Below, one piece after another: positions 1 to 9,268 of a stretch of 64,000 bases of DNA (position 1 is the stretch's first letter; each line of letters opens with the position of its first letter). A program made the translations under genes and the position numbers. Below the pieces are notes generated by a model. That model made no database searches and was not told where the DNA came from. It saw only the letters and a list, made by a program, of their open reading frames with translations. The DNA is taken from contig JAJCYM010000089.1 in the NCBI GenBank assembly GCA_029262895.1, positions 62,001 through 126,000 of the forward strand. The letters are read 5' to 3'. The DNA is from Roseivirga sp. GTDB taxonomy: Bacteria > Bacteroidota > Bacteroidia > Cytophagales > Cyclobacteriaceae.

Positions 1-776
1 TGTCCCTCATTTCTATTAAGTCCATTGAGGGCATGAGGTTCAATACCTTTTTTCCCATATTCCAGGCCAAAATTAAACCCTTTGATCCTTAATTCTGATC
101 TGCCTGCAACGATTGTGGTACCTGAAGGCAAATTCAAACCTGTGGTATTTAATTCCTTTTTATTGACCAAGCTAAATCCCAAATCGAGTGAAACGTTTCC
201 CGTTTTCAGAAAATTCACAAAGTCACCAAGGAAAAAATCCGCGTTAATGCCCCTGATTTTGGAATCGTCCTTACCGAAATATCGTCTGTTCTTTCCAACA
301 ATAGCGGTAACATTCATTGCTTTGGAATTGTATTTCAACCTCGCTCCATCAATTGAATTGTCCAGACCCAACTGAGGTTCGTAGTAGGAGCGTAGTGTCA
401 TTCCTGAACCAAATTGCTCATAGAAATTTCCAAGTGTTAGCTCAAAATTATTGTGAGTATATGAGACAAACCGATTCCCAAAGCCATTTCCTTCCAAGCC
501 TCTTTCAAATCCGAGCAGCGGAGGCCAATAGGTTTCATAACGGAGGCCTACTGAGAGGTTCTTCCAGGCGTAATTCAACTGAAGCCCGGCATTGAAGCCC
601 GGATTCTCATTTCCTGGTAGGCCAATAGCCCCTATGGCTGCATCTTCTAAATAGTACTGTGTAACCAGATAAAAATCACCCGATAAATGGGAGTCCTTCT
701 TCTGAGCAGTCAGTTCGTTTTGGCAATTAATGCACAAAAGGAGTAATAGCCCTACTCCGACATTGAGATTTTTCAT
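1..776 (-). CDS. DUF6029 family protein (partial, 5' part)
   Basis: The frame opens at an ATG (776-774) and stays open to the window edge, giving about 258 N-terminal residues. A short hydrophobic N-terminus is followed by beta-strand-rich sequence typical of an outer-membrane or surface protein. A stretch with GNFYEQFGSG, then RSYYEPQLGLDNS, is what I recognise as the DUF6029 family of Bacteroidota, whose function is unknown. It lies 9 bases after the stop of the TlpA-like gene, so the two probably form one minus-strand transcript. In this phylum DUF6029 proteins often sit beside Omp28-like and TlpA-like genes, as here. The family call is from memory of conserved motifs; the C-terminal part cannot be seen. 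Confidence 0.75.
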   Translation of the reverse strand, partial: MKNLNVGVGLLLLLCINCQNELTAQKKDSHLSGDFYLVTQYYLEDAAIGAIGLPGNENPGFNAGLQLNYAWKNLSVGLRYETYWPPLLGFERGLEGNGFGNRFVSYTHNNFELTLGNFYEQFGSGMTLRSYYEPQLGLDNSIDGARLKYNSKAMNVTAIVGKNRRYFGKDDSKIRGINADFFLGDFVNFLKTGNVSLDLGFSLVNKKELNTTGLNLPSGTTIVAGRSELRIKGFNFGLEYGKKGIEPHALNGLNRNEG

Positions 777-785
777 AGACAAAAA

Positions 786-1286
786 CTACTTCAATCCCTC
801 AATGATTTTCAGATACTCTTCCTCGTCACCAGGCACATAGCTGGTGTGTTCATAAATTATTCTTTTGTTTCTATCAACAATAAAAGTATGCGGAACATTG
901 ATCACATTGAGTTTTCTTTTGAGTTCACTGTTTTCGTCAATCAGAACCTCAAATTCCCAGCCCTTTCCATTAATCAATGGCAAAACCCTCTTCCTTGAGC
1001 GTGCATCATCTATTGATATGGCATAGACGGTAACGTCCATTTCCTGGCTCAATTCATCATAAGTATCATTTAGATAATCCAGCTCCTGAATGCAAGGCTT
1101 ACACCAGGTAGCCCAAAAACTGATGATCATTATGTTGTCGTTATTTTTTAGAATATTAGAGAATTCGGTCAATCGGCCCTTAGAATTTCTCATTTGGACA
1201 CCCCCTGAGAGTGCGACAATATCTTGGGAATTTAAACTTACAACTGCAAGGCAATGCAGCAATGTGATGACAAAGAGCTTTTTCAT
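786..1286 (-). CDS. TlpA-like periplasmic thioredoxin-fold protein
   Basis: 166 residues. A signal peptide covers about residues 1-20, followed by a redoxin/thioredoxin fold with the active site WCKPC (Cys62, Cys65) in the context FWATWCKPCIQEL, and a cis-proline region near the C-terminus (VPHTFIVD). Proteins of this TlpA/ResA type reduce disulfides of exported substrates in the periplasm. It probably starts a minus-strand operon with the DUF6029 gene 9 bases downstream, and is divergent from the Omp28-like gene at 1535, which has its own CGWC motif. The three together look like an envelope redox and outer-membrane set. The specific substrate is not known. The ATG at 1286 is the only start ahead of the signal peptide. 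Confidence 0.85.
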   Translation of the reverse strand: MKKLFVITLLHCLAVVSLNSQDIVALSGGVQMRNSKGRLTEFSNILKNNDNIMIISFWATWCKPCIQELDYLNDTYDELSQEMDVTVYAISIDDARSRKRVLPLINGKGWEFEVLIDENSELKRKLNVINVPHTFIVDRNKRIIYEHTSYVPGDEEEYLKIIEGLK

Positions 1287-1534
1287 AGTTTGGGTCTAAG
1301 TGGTTGATAATCAATAAAAAAATGACCCAAAATCTTCTGCCTAAAGGCACAGCTTCGCGTATATAACGTGTCCAAACTGAGAAGATTATACTAAACTTTA
1401 AGGCCCTCCCGTTTTATAAGCACTCCGGGTCCTTTGAATAGATTCATGTTTTGATCATAAACCACACGCTCAAACAAGAACCTCAACAACCTCTAACCTA
1501 AGAATGCATTTTTATCAACTTTTAACTTATCAGT

Positions 1535-2470
1535 ATGAAACTTGTATTCTATTTTTTTTGCTTTACTCTTTTAATCTTTTCCTGCACTCCGAACGATGGG
1601 GAAGAAACTTCTCCAGCCAACGCTCAGACCTCAACCGACTTAGGCTGTACTGACCCTGAAGCCTCCAACTATAATTCCCAAGCCAGCCAAGACGATTGCA
1701 ATTGCGACTACACAGGCTTTACCGCCATTGGCGCTCCGCCAACAACAGCGGTCAAAAACATATTACTTGAAGACTTCACTGGAGAATGGTGTGGGTGGTG
1801 TGTAGATGCGGCTGTCATCACCGATCAAATTGTGGCCGAACATCCCGGCCGCGTATTTGTGAATGCTATTCACCAGGGTGATTTTTTGCAAAATACTGCC
1901 TCTACATCTTTGTTAAGAGACTTTCAGGTCTCCTCCTTCCCCTCAGGACTGGTTGACAGAAGCTCAGACTCTCCTCTGACCAGATCACTTTGGAGAGGAC
2001 AAGTGTCCCTCCGATTTGCTAATGATGCTCTGGCCGATATTGCTCTTGAAACCCACATTAGTGGTTCGAATATGGTCGAAGGAGTAGTGCATTTGGATTT
2101 TAAGCAAAATCCTGGAGCTGGAAATTATATGCTCTATGTCTATGTTACGGAAAGTGATATTCCGGCTGAAAGGCAGCAAAACTATTACAATCTTTTGGGA
2201 GGGTCAGAGGACCATCCTTATTATAATAAAAGTAGATTCCTTGGCCCCACCGAATACGCACACCACAATGCGCTTAGAGAAATTGTAGGATCATATGCTG
2301 TCGCGGAAAAGGCCATTCAAAATGAGGGTGTATTTACACGAAAATTCAGTTTTGATCTTACTCCATACAACAAAGATAATGTTGAGATATTGGCCTTTGT
2401 AACCAAAAATGAAAGGCTAGATATTCTCAATGTAATTGGTGTAAAACCGGGAGAAACTGCTGGTTGGTAA
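1535..2470 (+). CDS. Omp28-related outer-membrane lipoprotein with CGWC motif
   Basis: 311 residues. The lipobox LIFSC puts the lipidated cysteine at residue 17. Residues ~37-60 form a cysteine-rich GCTDPEASNYN...DDCNC segment, a small motif common in Bacteroidota secreted proteins. The core begins near residue 75 with EDFTGEWCGWC (Cys86, Cys89), a thioredoxin-like motif placed as in the Omp28/redoxin-like family. The rest is predicted beta-rich. It is likely anchored in the outer or inner membrane facing the periplasm or surface. It is transcribed divergently from the TlpA-like gene over a 248-bp gap. Whether the CxxC pair is redox active or structural cannot be told from sequence. Confidence 0.8.
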   Translation: MKLVFYFFCFTLLIFSCTPNDGEETSPANAQTSTDLGCTDPEASNYNSQASQDDCNCDYTGFTAIGAPPTTAVKNILLEDFTGEWCGWCVDAAVITDQIVAEHPGRVFVNAIHQGDFLQNTASTSLLRDFQVSSFPSGLVDRSSDSPLTRSLWRGQVSLRFANDALADIALETHISGSNMVEGVVHLDFKQNPGAGNYMLYVYVTESDIPAERQQNYYNLLGGSEDHPYYNKSRFLGPTEYAHHNALREIVGSYAVAEKAIQNEGVFTRKFSFDLTPYNKDNVEILAFVTKNERLDILNVIGVKPGETAGW

Positions 2471-2552
2471 AAAATTCATAATTCACTTATCAAGTTTGCT
2501 TTGAATAGATAGTATTGAAATAGTATCTTGGTTTTTCTAAAGCCAAAAAGGT

Positions 2553-3359
2553 ATGAAACGTCTTATCCAAATCTCTGCACCACTCATTTTAGCCATTGCT
2601 CTAATTGCGTGTAATCAAAGTAGTGACTATGACTCCCGAGAAGTCCAAGAAGTAAATCCAGCCGCAGAAGGTTTTAATCTAGAAAGTTCGGATGCCAAGG
2701 CCATAGCTGTGGCCGATGAAGTGATGGAAGCCATGGGCGGACGTGAAGCCTGGGACGGCACCAGATATGTTTGCTGGGAGTTTTTTGGGCGTGATGCGCT
2801 GATCTGGGACAAATGGGAAAACAGGGTCAGAATAGACTGGTCGAATGGTGTTACGGGCATTGCAGATATTAATACAGGCGAGGGTCGTTTCTATGCCAAT
2901 GGAGTAGAATTCACTGAACCTGATACAGTTGCTTTTTTTGCGAATAGGGCCAAACGTACCTGGATCAACCACTCCTATTGGTTGGTGATGCCTTATAAGC
3001 TCAAAGATTCAGGGGTGACGTTAAAATATGTGGGTGAAGATACTACCCAAGCTGGCGCCATAGCTGATAAGCTTATGCTGACTTTTGAAGAGGTAGGGGT
3101 TACACCCGATAATCGATACGAAGTATGGGTTGACAAAGAATCCAGATTAGTCACCCAATGGGCACATTACAGCAATTTCGCAGATACTGTGCCTCGATTT
3201 ACACTCCCCTGGGAAGACTATAATAAGCATGGTGAAATCATGCTATCCAGCAGTCGTGGAAGGCCTAAAATGGAAAACGTTATGGTTTTTGATGAGCTTC
3301 CAGAGTCCGTCTTCACTTCTCCGGAAAAACCAGAACTAAGTCCAGCTGGTACTGAATGA
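2553..3359 (+). CDS. LolA-like / DUF6503-like lipoprotein
   Basis: 268 residues with a type II signal (LIAC, lipidated Cys20). After a linker, the mature part has VMEAMGGREAWDGTRY, a motif of secreted proteins built on the LolA/LolB-like concave beta-sheet fold, then alternating strand segments and a conserved SYWLVMPYKLKDSGV block. Such proteins probably bind lipid or another hydrophobic ligand, but the role is unknown. The stop overlaps the start of the next gene (ATGA, 3356-3359), so the two are translationally coupled. Family placement is by motif memory only. Confidence 0.6.
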   Translation: MKRLIQISAPLILAIALIACNQSSDYDSREVQEVNPAAEGFNLESSDAKAIAVADEVMEAMGGREAWDGTRYVCWEFFGRDALIWDKWENRVRIDWSNGVTGIADINTGEGRFYANGVEFTEPDTVAFFANRAKRTWINHSYWLVMPYKLKDSGVTLKYVGEDTTQAGAIADKLMLTFEEVGVTPDNRYEVWVDKESRLVTQWAHYSNFADTVPRFTLPWEDYNKHGEIMLSSSRGRPKMENVMVFDELPESVFTSPEKPELSPAGTE

Positions 3360-4396
3360 AACACTTATTTCTACTCTTAATAGTTGCTGGCCTTTTCGCC
3401 TGTTCTTCAAACAAAAAGGAAGAGGTCAAGCGTGAGCCATTCTGGAGTCCTCAGGAAAGTAATTCGACCGCGCACTTCAGAGGATTAAGCAGTGTTTCAG
3501 AGAATGTGGCCTGGGTAAGCGGAGTCCGCGGAACTGTAATGCGTACCGTTGATGGAGGTACATCCTGGCAGGATGTTTCAGTGCCCCAATCTGACACAAT
3601 TGATTTTCGGGACATTGAAGCCTTTGATGAAAATACGGCCATTGTACTAAGTGCAGGCTTGCCGGCTGTCATCTATAAAACTACCAATGGTGGAGAAACC
3701 TGGGAACAGAAATATTTTTCTACAGTAGAAGGTACCTTCTATGATGCCATGGACTTTTGGGATGACCAAACAGGTATTGCCTTTGGAGATGCTATGGAAG
3801 GACGCCTGCTGATCCTTAGAACTTTTGATGCGGGAGAAACCTGGCAAGAGTTGCCTTATGAAAGTCGGCCCCAAGCCTTGGACGGCCAGGGCGGTTTTGC
3901 GGCCAGCGGTACCTGCCTGAGAACACATGGCACCAAGGATGTCTATATCGGTTTGGGAGGAGAAGAATCCAGTTTGTTTTATTCCAAAGACCAGGGAGCG
4001 ACCTGGAACAAATCCATTACCCCTCTTGATCATAGCCCAAGTGCCGGAATATTTTCCATTCAATTTAAGGATGACAAGTCAGGCATTATTGTCGGTGGGG
4101 ATTATCGCGGAGATTCGTTGACCACTAAGAATAACGTGGCCTATACGCGAGACGGTGGAAAAACCTGGCTATCAGTTATGGAAGGAATGGAACCTCATGG
4201 TTATCGATCGGGTATGGATTTCTTCGAAGAGTTTGTTTTGGTTGTTGGTCGGGGAAGTAGCGACTACTATCGACAGGGCGAATATGCCTACACAAGAATG
4301 GAAGGAAAATATTATTCAGTCAGCACCTCAAAAGATGGTAAAGCAGTCTGGGCTTCTGGCCCCAGAGGGGCCATTGCTAAGTTGGCTTTCAGGTAA
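3356..4396 (+). CDS. BNR/Asp-box beta-propeller lipoprotein (Ycf48-like)
   Basis: 346 residues with lipobox LFAC (Cys16). At least five Asp-box motifs are visible at regular spacing (VDGGTSW, TNGGETW, FDAGETW, KDQGATW, RDGGKTW), the signature of a sialidase/Ycf48-type six- or seven-bladed propeller. Family members are often labelled 'oxidoreductase', but no nucleotide-binding motif is present here, so a binding or assembly role in the envelope is more likely. It is coupled to the preceding lipoprotein by a 4-base overlap, and a Tat-exported oxidoreductase follows 50 bases later. Confidence 0.8.
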   Translation: MKHLFLLLIVAGLFACSSNKKEEVKREPFWSPQESNSTAHFRGLSSVSENVAWVSGVRGTVMRTVDGGTSWQDVSVPQSDTIDFRDIEAFDENTAIVLSAGLPAVIYKTTNGGETWEQKYFSTVEGTFYDAMDFWDDQTGIAFGDAMEGRLLILRTFDAGETWQELPYESRPQALDGQGGFAASGTCLRTHGTKDVYIGLGGEESSLFYSKDQGATWNKSITPLDHSPSAGIFSIQFKDDKSGIIVGGDYRGDSLTTKNNVAYTRDGGKTWLSVMEGMEPHGYRSGMDFFEEFVLVVGRGSSDYYRQGEYAYTRMEGKYYSVSTSKDGKAVWASGPRGAIAKLAFR

Positions 4397-4446
4397 TGAG
4401 GGTTGGTGATAATACTAAATATTAAAGAATCAAAAATTCATAAATT

Positions 4447-5787
4447 ATGAATAAGAGAAGAGAATTTCTTAAAGGCGCAGCAGCCATGGCAACAGTTTCA
4501 CTTTTACCCACGTCCGTTTGGCCATCAACAGAAAATGGACGTTTGAGAACCGCTCATATTGGCGTTGGTGGTATGGGTGCCGCTGATCTCAAGTCATTTT
4601 CCTCACACGAGTTAGTCGATATAACCGCCCTTTGCGATGTAGACGCTGCCACACTGGCCGCTGCTAAAAAGCTCTATCCAAATGCTAAGACTTTTACCGA
4701 TTACAGAACTATGCTGGCAGAAATTGGCAGTTCGATAGATGCCGTGGTTGTTTCTACCCCTGATCACACCCATGCGCCTGCCTCAATGATGGCCATGGAA
4801 ATGGACAAGCCTGTCTATTGCCAAAAACCGCTAACTCATCATGTGACGGAAGCCCGTGCCATGCGCAAGCTGGCAAAGAAAAAGAAGTTGGTTACCCAAA
4901 TGGGCATTCAGGTACATTCATTTTACGATTATAAACTAGCCACCATCCTGATTCAAGATGGTATCATCGGAAAAGTCAAGAAAGTCCATGCCTGGTCGCC
5001 AAAAAACTGGGGGTTTGATGGGCCGGCTCCTCAGGGATCCGATGCGGTTCCTGAAAGCCTGGATTGGAACTTATGGCTGGGAACAGCAGCAAAAAGGCCT
5101 TACAAAGAGAAAGTCTATCATCCGGGAAATTGGAGAAAGATTATGGACTATGGCTGCGGAACTTTGGGCGATATGGGGGTTCATATCTTCGATACCCCGT
5201 ACAATGCACTTGCCCTTGATGTTCCAAAAACCATTAAGAACTCTTGCCGAAAACCAACGGGATTTGGCTTCCCAGAAAACAACATTGTTAGCTACGAATT
5301 TCCAGGAACCAAGTACACCACCAAGAATTTTGAATGGATTTGGTATGATGGCCCTGGCTCACCCGAAAAACATGACGATTTAGCTTTGCCAAATAATGAA
5401 AAGCTTCCTGATCAAGGAGCCATGTTCATTGGTGAAAAAGGAAGGCTTCTATTGCCACACTTTATGCAGCTGCCAAGGCATATTGTAGATGGAAAGTATC
5501 AGGAGCTTGATCTGTCCAGTGTAAAAAAGAAGGACAATCTCGGCCAACCCACGGAGAGCTATGACAAGGAAGGGAATAAGCACTATCACCAATTCGTAGA
5601 TGCCTGTCTGGGAAAAGGCAAAACGAGCGCACCATTTTCTTATGCTGCCCGCTTAACGGAAACCATCTTGTTGGGAGTAATTGCAGGTCGTTTTCCAAAT
5701 CAGACCCTACATTGGGATAACAAAAAGGCAAGATTTGAGGAGGAAGAAGCCAATCAGTACCTGGACGGAGATTATCGAGAGTTTTGA
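4447..5787 (+). CDS. Gfo/Idh/MocA family oxidoreductase, Tat-exported
   Basis: 446 residues. The N-terminus MNKRREFLKGAAA is a twin-arginine signal, so the folded, cofactor-loaded protein should be exported. A Rossmann fold begins at about residue 34 (HIGVGGMGAADL), followed by STPDHTHAP and CQKPLTHHVTEA; the latter is the position of the family's EKP motif, with Gln in place of Glu. The C-terminal alpha/beta domain (to 446) is of normal length. These enzymes oxidise or reduce sugars and related compounds with NAD(P), or use bound NAD in glycoside cleavage. Substrate is not assignable. It may share a transcript with the two lipoprotein genes upstream. Confidence 0.88.
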   Translation: MNKRREFLKGAAAMATVSLLPTSVWPSTENGRLRTAHIGVGGMGAADLKSFSSHELVDITALCDVDAATLAAAKKLYPNAKTFTDYRTMLAEIGSSIDAVVVSTPDHTHAPASMMAMEMDKPVYCQKPLTHHVTEARAMRKLAKKKKLVTQMGIQVHSFYDYKLATILIQDGIIGKVKKVHAWSPKNWGFDGPAPQGSDAVPESLDWNLWLGTAAKRPYKEKVYHPGNWRKIMDYGCGTLGDMGVHIFDTPYNALALDVPKTIKNSCRKPTGFGFPENNIVSYEFPGTKYTTKNFEWIWYDGPGSPEKHDDLALPNNEKLPDQGAMFIGEKGRLLLPHFMQLPRHIVDGKYQELDLSSVKKKDNLGQPTESYDKEGNKHYHQFVDACLGKGKTSAPFSYAARLTETILLGVIAGRFPNQTLHWDNKKARFEEEEANQYLDGDYREF

Positions 5788-6167
5788 AGGTCCTGGCATT
5801 GTATAAACAGTATCAAATCCTGAACGAAATCTGAACTCATATTGCTGTAGTAAACTGTAAAGACCTGCCTGCCACAGACTGGTCAACCAAAGACATCCAC
5901 CAAAGCACACTACGAAGGTGGATTGAATGCTTTATAAAGGAACTTTTAGCTAACGCCAAGTTAGCCTCGCAAATTGGTCAATAATAATCACCAATATTTA
6001 TTGGGCCAACATAAGCCAATACGAAACATGAATATTCACCAAAGGTTCATAATTCGGTTTGAGAAATAAACTAAATATTATTATAAATACTTAATTTACT
6101 AATATAAACACTACTTCAAACGTGATTTTATAAGATTAAAGATCTCTAACAGAACAAAGCCACCACG
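5788..6167. other. AT-rich intergenic region before the Roco gene
   Basis: This 380-bp gap has no convincing ORF. The only structure I see is a short stem-loop at 5949-5965 (GCTAAC, 5-base loop, GTTAGC) with no T-run, which could be a weak end for the oxidoreductase transcript. The last ~120 bases before the Roco start are strongly AT-rich and lack an obvious TAnnTTTG box or a Shine-Dalgarno sequence. Confidence 0.5.
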
Positions 6168-9146
6168 ATGAACAACGATCTTACCCAAGCCAGAAAACTC
6201 ATCAAACAGTGCCTTGAAACCAGTAACCCCTATTTGGAATTGGGGCACTGTGGGATTACCGATTTAAATGACCTCCCCGAACTCTTTGAATGCACCCATC
6301 TCGAAACTCTAATTTTGAGCAACTGTTGGTGGGATTTGGAAGGTAGAAAAAACACTGAAAGCCATAATAAAGGGCGACTCAACCAGCTCAGTTCAATTCC
6401 ATTGGAAATTGTAAAGCTTAAAAACTTACTGAAATTAAAGATCAATGGTGAAATTGGTCACAAATGGAAAATTACAGACACCGGTTTTCTGGAAAAATTA
6501 AGGCAGTTACAAGATTTAGACATTAGCTATAATCAAATCTCCGATTTCAAGGTTCCGGAAAAGCCCACTGGGCTCAACACTTTAAACCTTGGCTCTAATC
6601 CTATTTCCAATTTCAGCTTTTTGCAAAAGCTTACCCGACTTCACACTTTAAACCTTGCCCATAATCCAATCTCCGATATCAGCTTTTTGCAAAAGCTTAC
6701 CCGACTCCACTCTTTAGACCTTGGCTATAATCAAATCTCCGATATCAGCTTTTTGCAAAAGCTTACCCGACTCCACTCTTTAGACCTTGGCTATAATCAA
6801 ATCTCCGATATCAGCTTTTTGCAAAAACTCACCGGACTCAACACTTTATACCTTCACTCTAATGAAATCTCCGATATCAGCTTTTTGCAAAAGCTTACCC
6901 GACTCCACACTTTAAACCTTGGCTCTAATCAAATCTCCGATATCAGCTTTTTGCAAAAGCTTACCCGACTCAACACTTTAGACCTTGGCTATAATCAAAT
7001 CTCGGATATCAGGGTTGCGGAAAAGTTTACCCGACTCCACTCTTTAGACCTTGGCTATAATCAAATCAGAGAAATACCATCGCCCATTGTCCAGTTTGAT
7101 ATGAAGATAAATTTAGAGCAATATGGTACTAAAGGGCTAGTTCTTTATGGCAATCCCATAGAATCCCCTCCATTAGAAATCTTAAAACAAGGGCGGCAGT
7201 CGGCATTGGATTGGTATAAAGCGACAAAGAGAAGGCTTGATGAAATAAAAATAATCCTAATTGGAGACCCTAAAGCAGGGAAAACATCCATTCTTCGTAG
7301 ACTTAAAAGTGATGCGTTTGATGAAAATGAAGTACAAACGGATGGCATTAATATTGAGGATATACGATTTGGGAATTGTAAGACATTTAAGAAGCAGAAA
7401 GTACTACACAAATTGACCGGTCATTTCTGGGACTTTGGCGGGCAGGAGATCATGAATGCTACCCATCAGTTTTTCCTGACCAACCGTTCGGTTTATGTAT
7501 TAGTGCTCGATGCACGAAAAGACATCAAAGTATCCGCCCAAGTCAGAGAATGGGTGAGACGCATTAAAGCCACGGGTGGCAATTCTTCCATTATCATCAT
7601 AGCCAATCAAATTGATGTGAACCAAGGCTTTGGCTTCGACAACGAATATGAATTGCAAAAAGAATTTCCCCAGATCAAATATTTCATCAAAGCCTCTTGC
7701 AAAACGGGCGCAAACATTGATGAAATAAAGACCTGCTTGGCCGAGCTTATTCCACAAGCAGAATTATTTAGTACCCCAATTGATGAAAGATGGATCGGCA
7801 TCAAAGAGCGGCTTCAGGATGAGACCCATACAAAGAAATTTCTCAATGAAACCCGGTTTCTCGAAATCTGCCGGGAATTTGAGTTAACAAAGAGACAAGG
7901 CCAAAAAAATGCCATTACTTTCTTACATGATTTGGGTCTTGTATTGCATTTTGAAGACGTGAACCTATCCGAATATTATGTACTTGATCCCTATTGGATC
8001 ACTTATGGTGTGTACCAGATTTTGACCTCTGCCTATGCCGGAGAAAACAATGGTATCGTAAGCATGAATAAACTTGAATTTATTGTTAACGAAGAAGAAG
8101 ACAAGAAAGAAAGTTATCATACGGCCGACTTCAAAAGGATTGAATACTCCCCTAATCAAAGATTATTTTTAGTAGAGATTTTAAACCAATTTAAACTCTG
8201 TTTCTATTTACAAAATCGCAAGCAATTTATTATACCCGATCTACTGGGTACAAGCGAACCTAATGAGGTTACTGAATCAGTAAGAAATGCCGAAAATAGT
8301 ATTCGCTTTGTGTATGAATACGAATACTTACCGAATTCCATTATACCTCATATCATGGTAGATGCACACGAACTAGTGATGGAAAAGTGGCGTACAGGCT
8401 GCGTTTTAGAAAAAGAAACCAGCCGGGCCCTTGTTACAAGCTACCAAAACAAGATCTCAATCATTGTAACGGGAACCCATAAAAAGAAAAGAGAGTTTAT
8501 GTCCGTCCTCCGCCATCTCATTGATTCAATAAATCAGGATTTAAGTGATAAACCAAGCATGCTTATTCCTTTGCCTGGAGTAAATGACTATGCAGATTAC
8601 GAAGTACTATTGATACGAGAAAAAAGGGGGAAACCTTATTATATATTTGACGAAGATAAACCAACAGAAAAGCAGTTTGAAATCTCTAAGTTACTCGAAG
8701 GTATTCCAAGTCAGGAAGAGGTAAGCAATAAAGACCTGATGGTAGAATTAAAAAAAGCAACTGCTGGAATTGAAGACATAAAAAATAGGTTAGATTTCCA
8801 TTATCAATATTTAGTCAGCCTTCCTGAAAATATTAAAATAAAGGATGATATATCGGGTATGGTAAAGGAAATGAATGCTCAACAAACAGAACAAATAACT
8901 GGAGAAATCATGACCATGATTGCTTCTGCTTTTGAGCTTCATCAAGGGGATATGGATGAAAAACTAAATAAAATTTATACAGATTTAAAAGAATCCGCTG
9001 ATGTGCAAATGAAACTAAAATTGTCCGTTCCATTTATTAATCTGTTGGGCATAAACTTAGAAACCGAATTGGATGTAAAAAGTTGGGCTACGAAAATGTA
9101 TGCAAAACATGAACTTAAAATATTTAAATTGATGGGCCATTTGTAG
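6168..9146 (+). CDS. Roco protein: leucine-rich repeats, Roc GTPase, COR domain
   Basis: 992 residues. An N-terminal cap and irregular LRRs (1-~120) lead into eight 22-residue SDS22-like repeats (~124-299, unit ISDISFLQKLTRLHTLNLGSNQ with variants). A Roc-type Ras-like GTPase follows: P-loop GDPKAGKTS at 366-374, switch II WDFGGQE at ~420, and ANQID at ~480 in the place of NKxD. The COR dimerisation domain runs from about 530 to 750. The C-terminal 200 residues contain a probable coiled coil and a hydrophobic KLKLSVPFINLLG segment. Bacterial Roco proteins such as that of Chlorobium tepidum cycle between monomer and dimer with nucleotide state; their physiological role is unclear. It stands alone on +, next to the minus-strand permease array. 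No kinase domain is present, unlike eukaryotic LRRK. Confidence 0.9.
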   Translation: MNNDLTQARKLIKQCLETSNPYLELGHCGITDLNDLPELFECTHLETLILSNCWWDLEGRKNTESHNKGRLNQLSSIPLEIVKLKNLLKLKINGEIGHKWKITDTGFLEKLRQLQDLDISYNQISDFKVPEKPTGLNTLNLGSNPISNFSFLQKLTRLHTLNLAHNPISDISFLQKLTRLHSLDLGYNQISDISFLQKLTRLHSLDLGYNQISDISFLQKLTGLNTLYLHSNEISDISFLQKLTRLHTLNLGSNQISDISFLQKLTRLNTLDLGYNQISDIRVAEKFTRLHSLDLGYNQIREIPSPIVQFDMKINLEQYGTKGLVLYGNPIESPPLEILKQGRQSALDWYKATKRRLDEIKIILIGDPKAGKTSILRRLKSDAFDENEVQTDGINIEDIRFGNCKTFKKQKVLHKLTGHFWDFGGQEIMNATHQFFLTNRSVYVLVLDARKDIKVSAQVREWVRRIKATGGNSSIIIIANQIDVNQGFGFDNEYELQKEFPQIKYFIKASCKTGANIDEIKTCLAELIPQAELFSTPIDERWIGIKERLQDETHTKKFLNETRFLEICREFELTKRQGQKNAITFLHDLGLVLHFEDVNLSEYYVLDPYWITYGVYQILTSAYAGENNGIVSMNKLEFIVNEEEDKKESYHTADFKRIEYSPNQRLFLVEILNQFKLCFYLQNRKQFIIPDLLGTSEPNEVTESVRNAENSIRFVYEYEYLPNSIIPHIMVDAHELVMEKWRTGCVLEKETSRALVTSYQNKISIIVTGTHKKKREFMSVLRHLIDSINQDLSDKPSMLIPLPGVNDYADYEVLLIREKRGKPYYIFDEDKPTEKQFEISKLLEGIPSQEEVSNKDLMVELKKATAGIEDIKNRLDFHYQYLVSLPENIKIKDDISGMVKEMNAQQTEQITGEIMTMIASAFELHQGDMDEKLNKIYTDLKESADVQMKLKLSVPFINLLGINLETELDVKSWATKMYAKHELKIFKLMGHL
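6537..7064 (+). repeat. 66-bp tandem repeat array encoding the LRRs (8 units)
   Basis: Eight in-frame 66-bp units start at 6537, 6603, 6669, 6735, 6801, 6867, 6933 and 6999. The units at 6669-6734 and 6735-6800 are identical base for base, and most others differ at few positions. Each encodes one 22-residue leucine-rich repeat. Such nucleotide identity points to recent unit duplication or gene conversion, so repeat number may vary between strains. Confidence 0.9.
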
Positions 9147-9268
9147 GTAACAAGTGATTCATAGGCCAAAATCCATGCTCAGGTTTCAAAACATAGATTT
9201 TTAACATACACAATTGCCCAATCAAGTCATTTGCATGATCATATTTGATACCACATATTTATATGATG

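Noticed and set aside
82-595. Plus-strand frames over the first 600 bases
   Set aside because: They are antisense to the DUF6029 coding frame, which has clear family motifs.
6537-7064. Regular 66-bp repeats resembling a CRISPR-like array
   Set aside because: The units are contiguous without spacers, in frame, and encode 22-residue leucine-rich repeats of the Roco protein.
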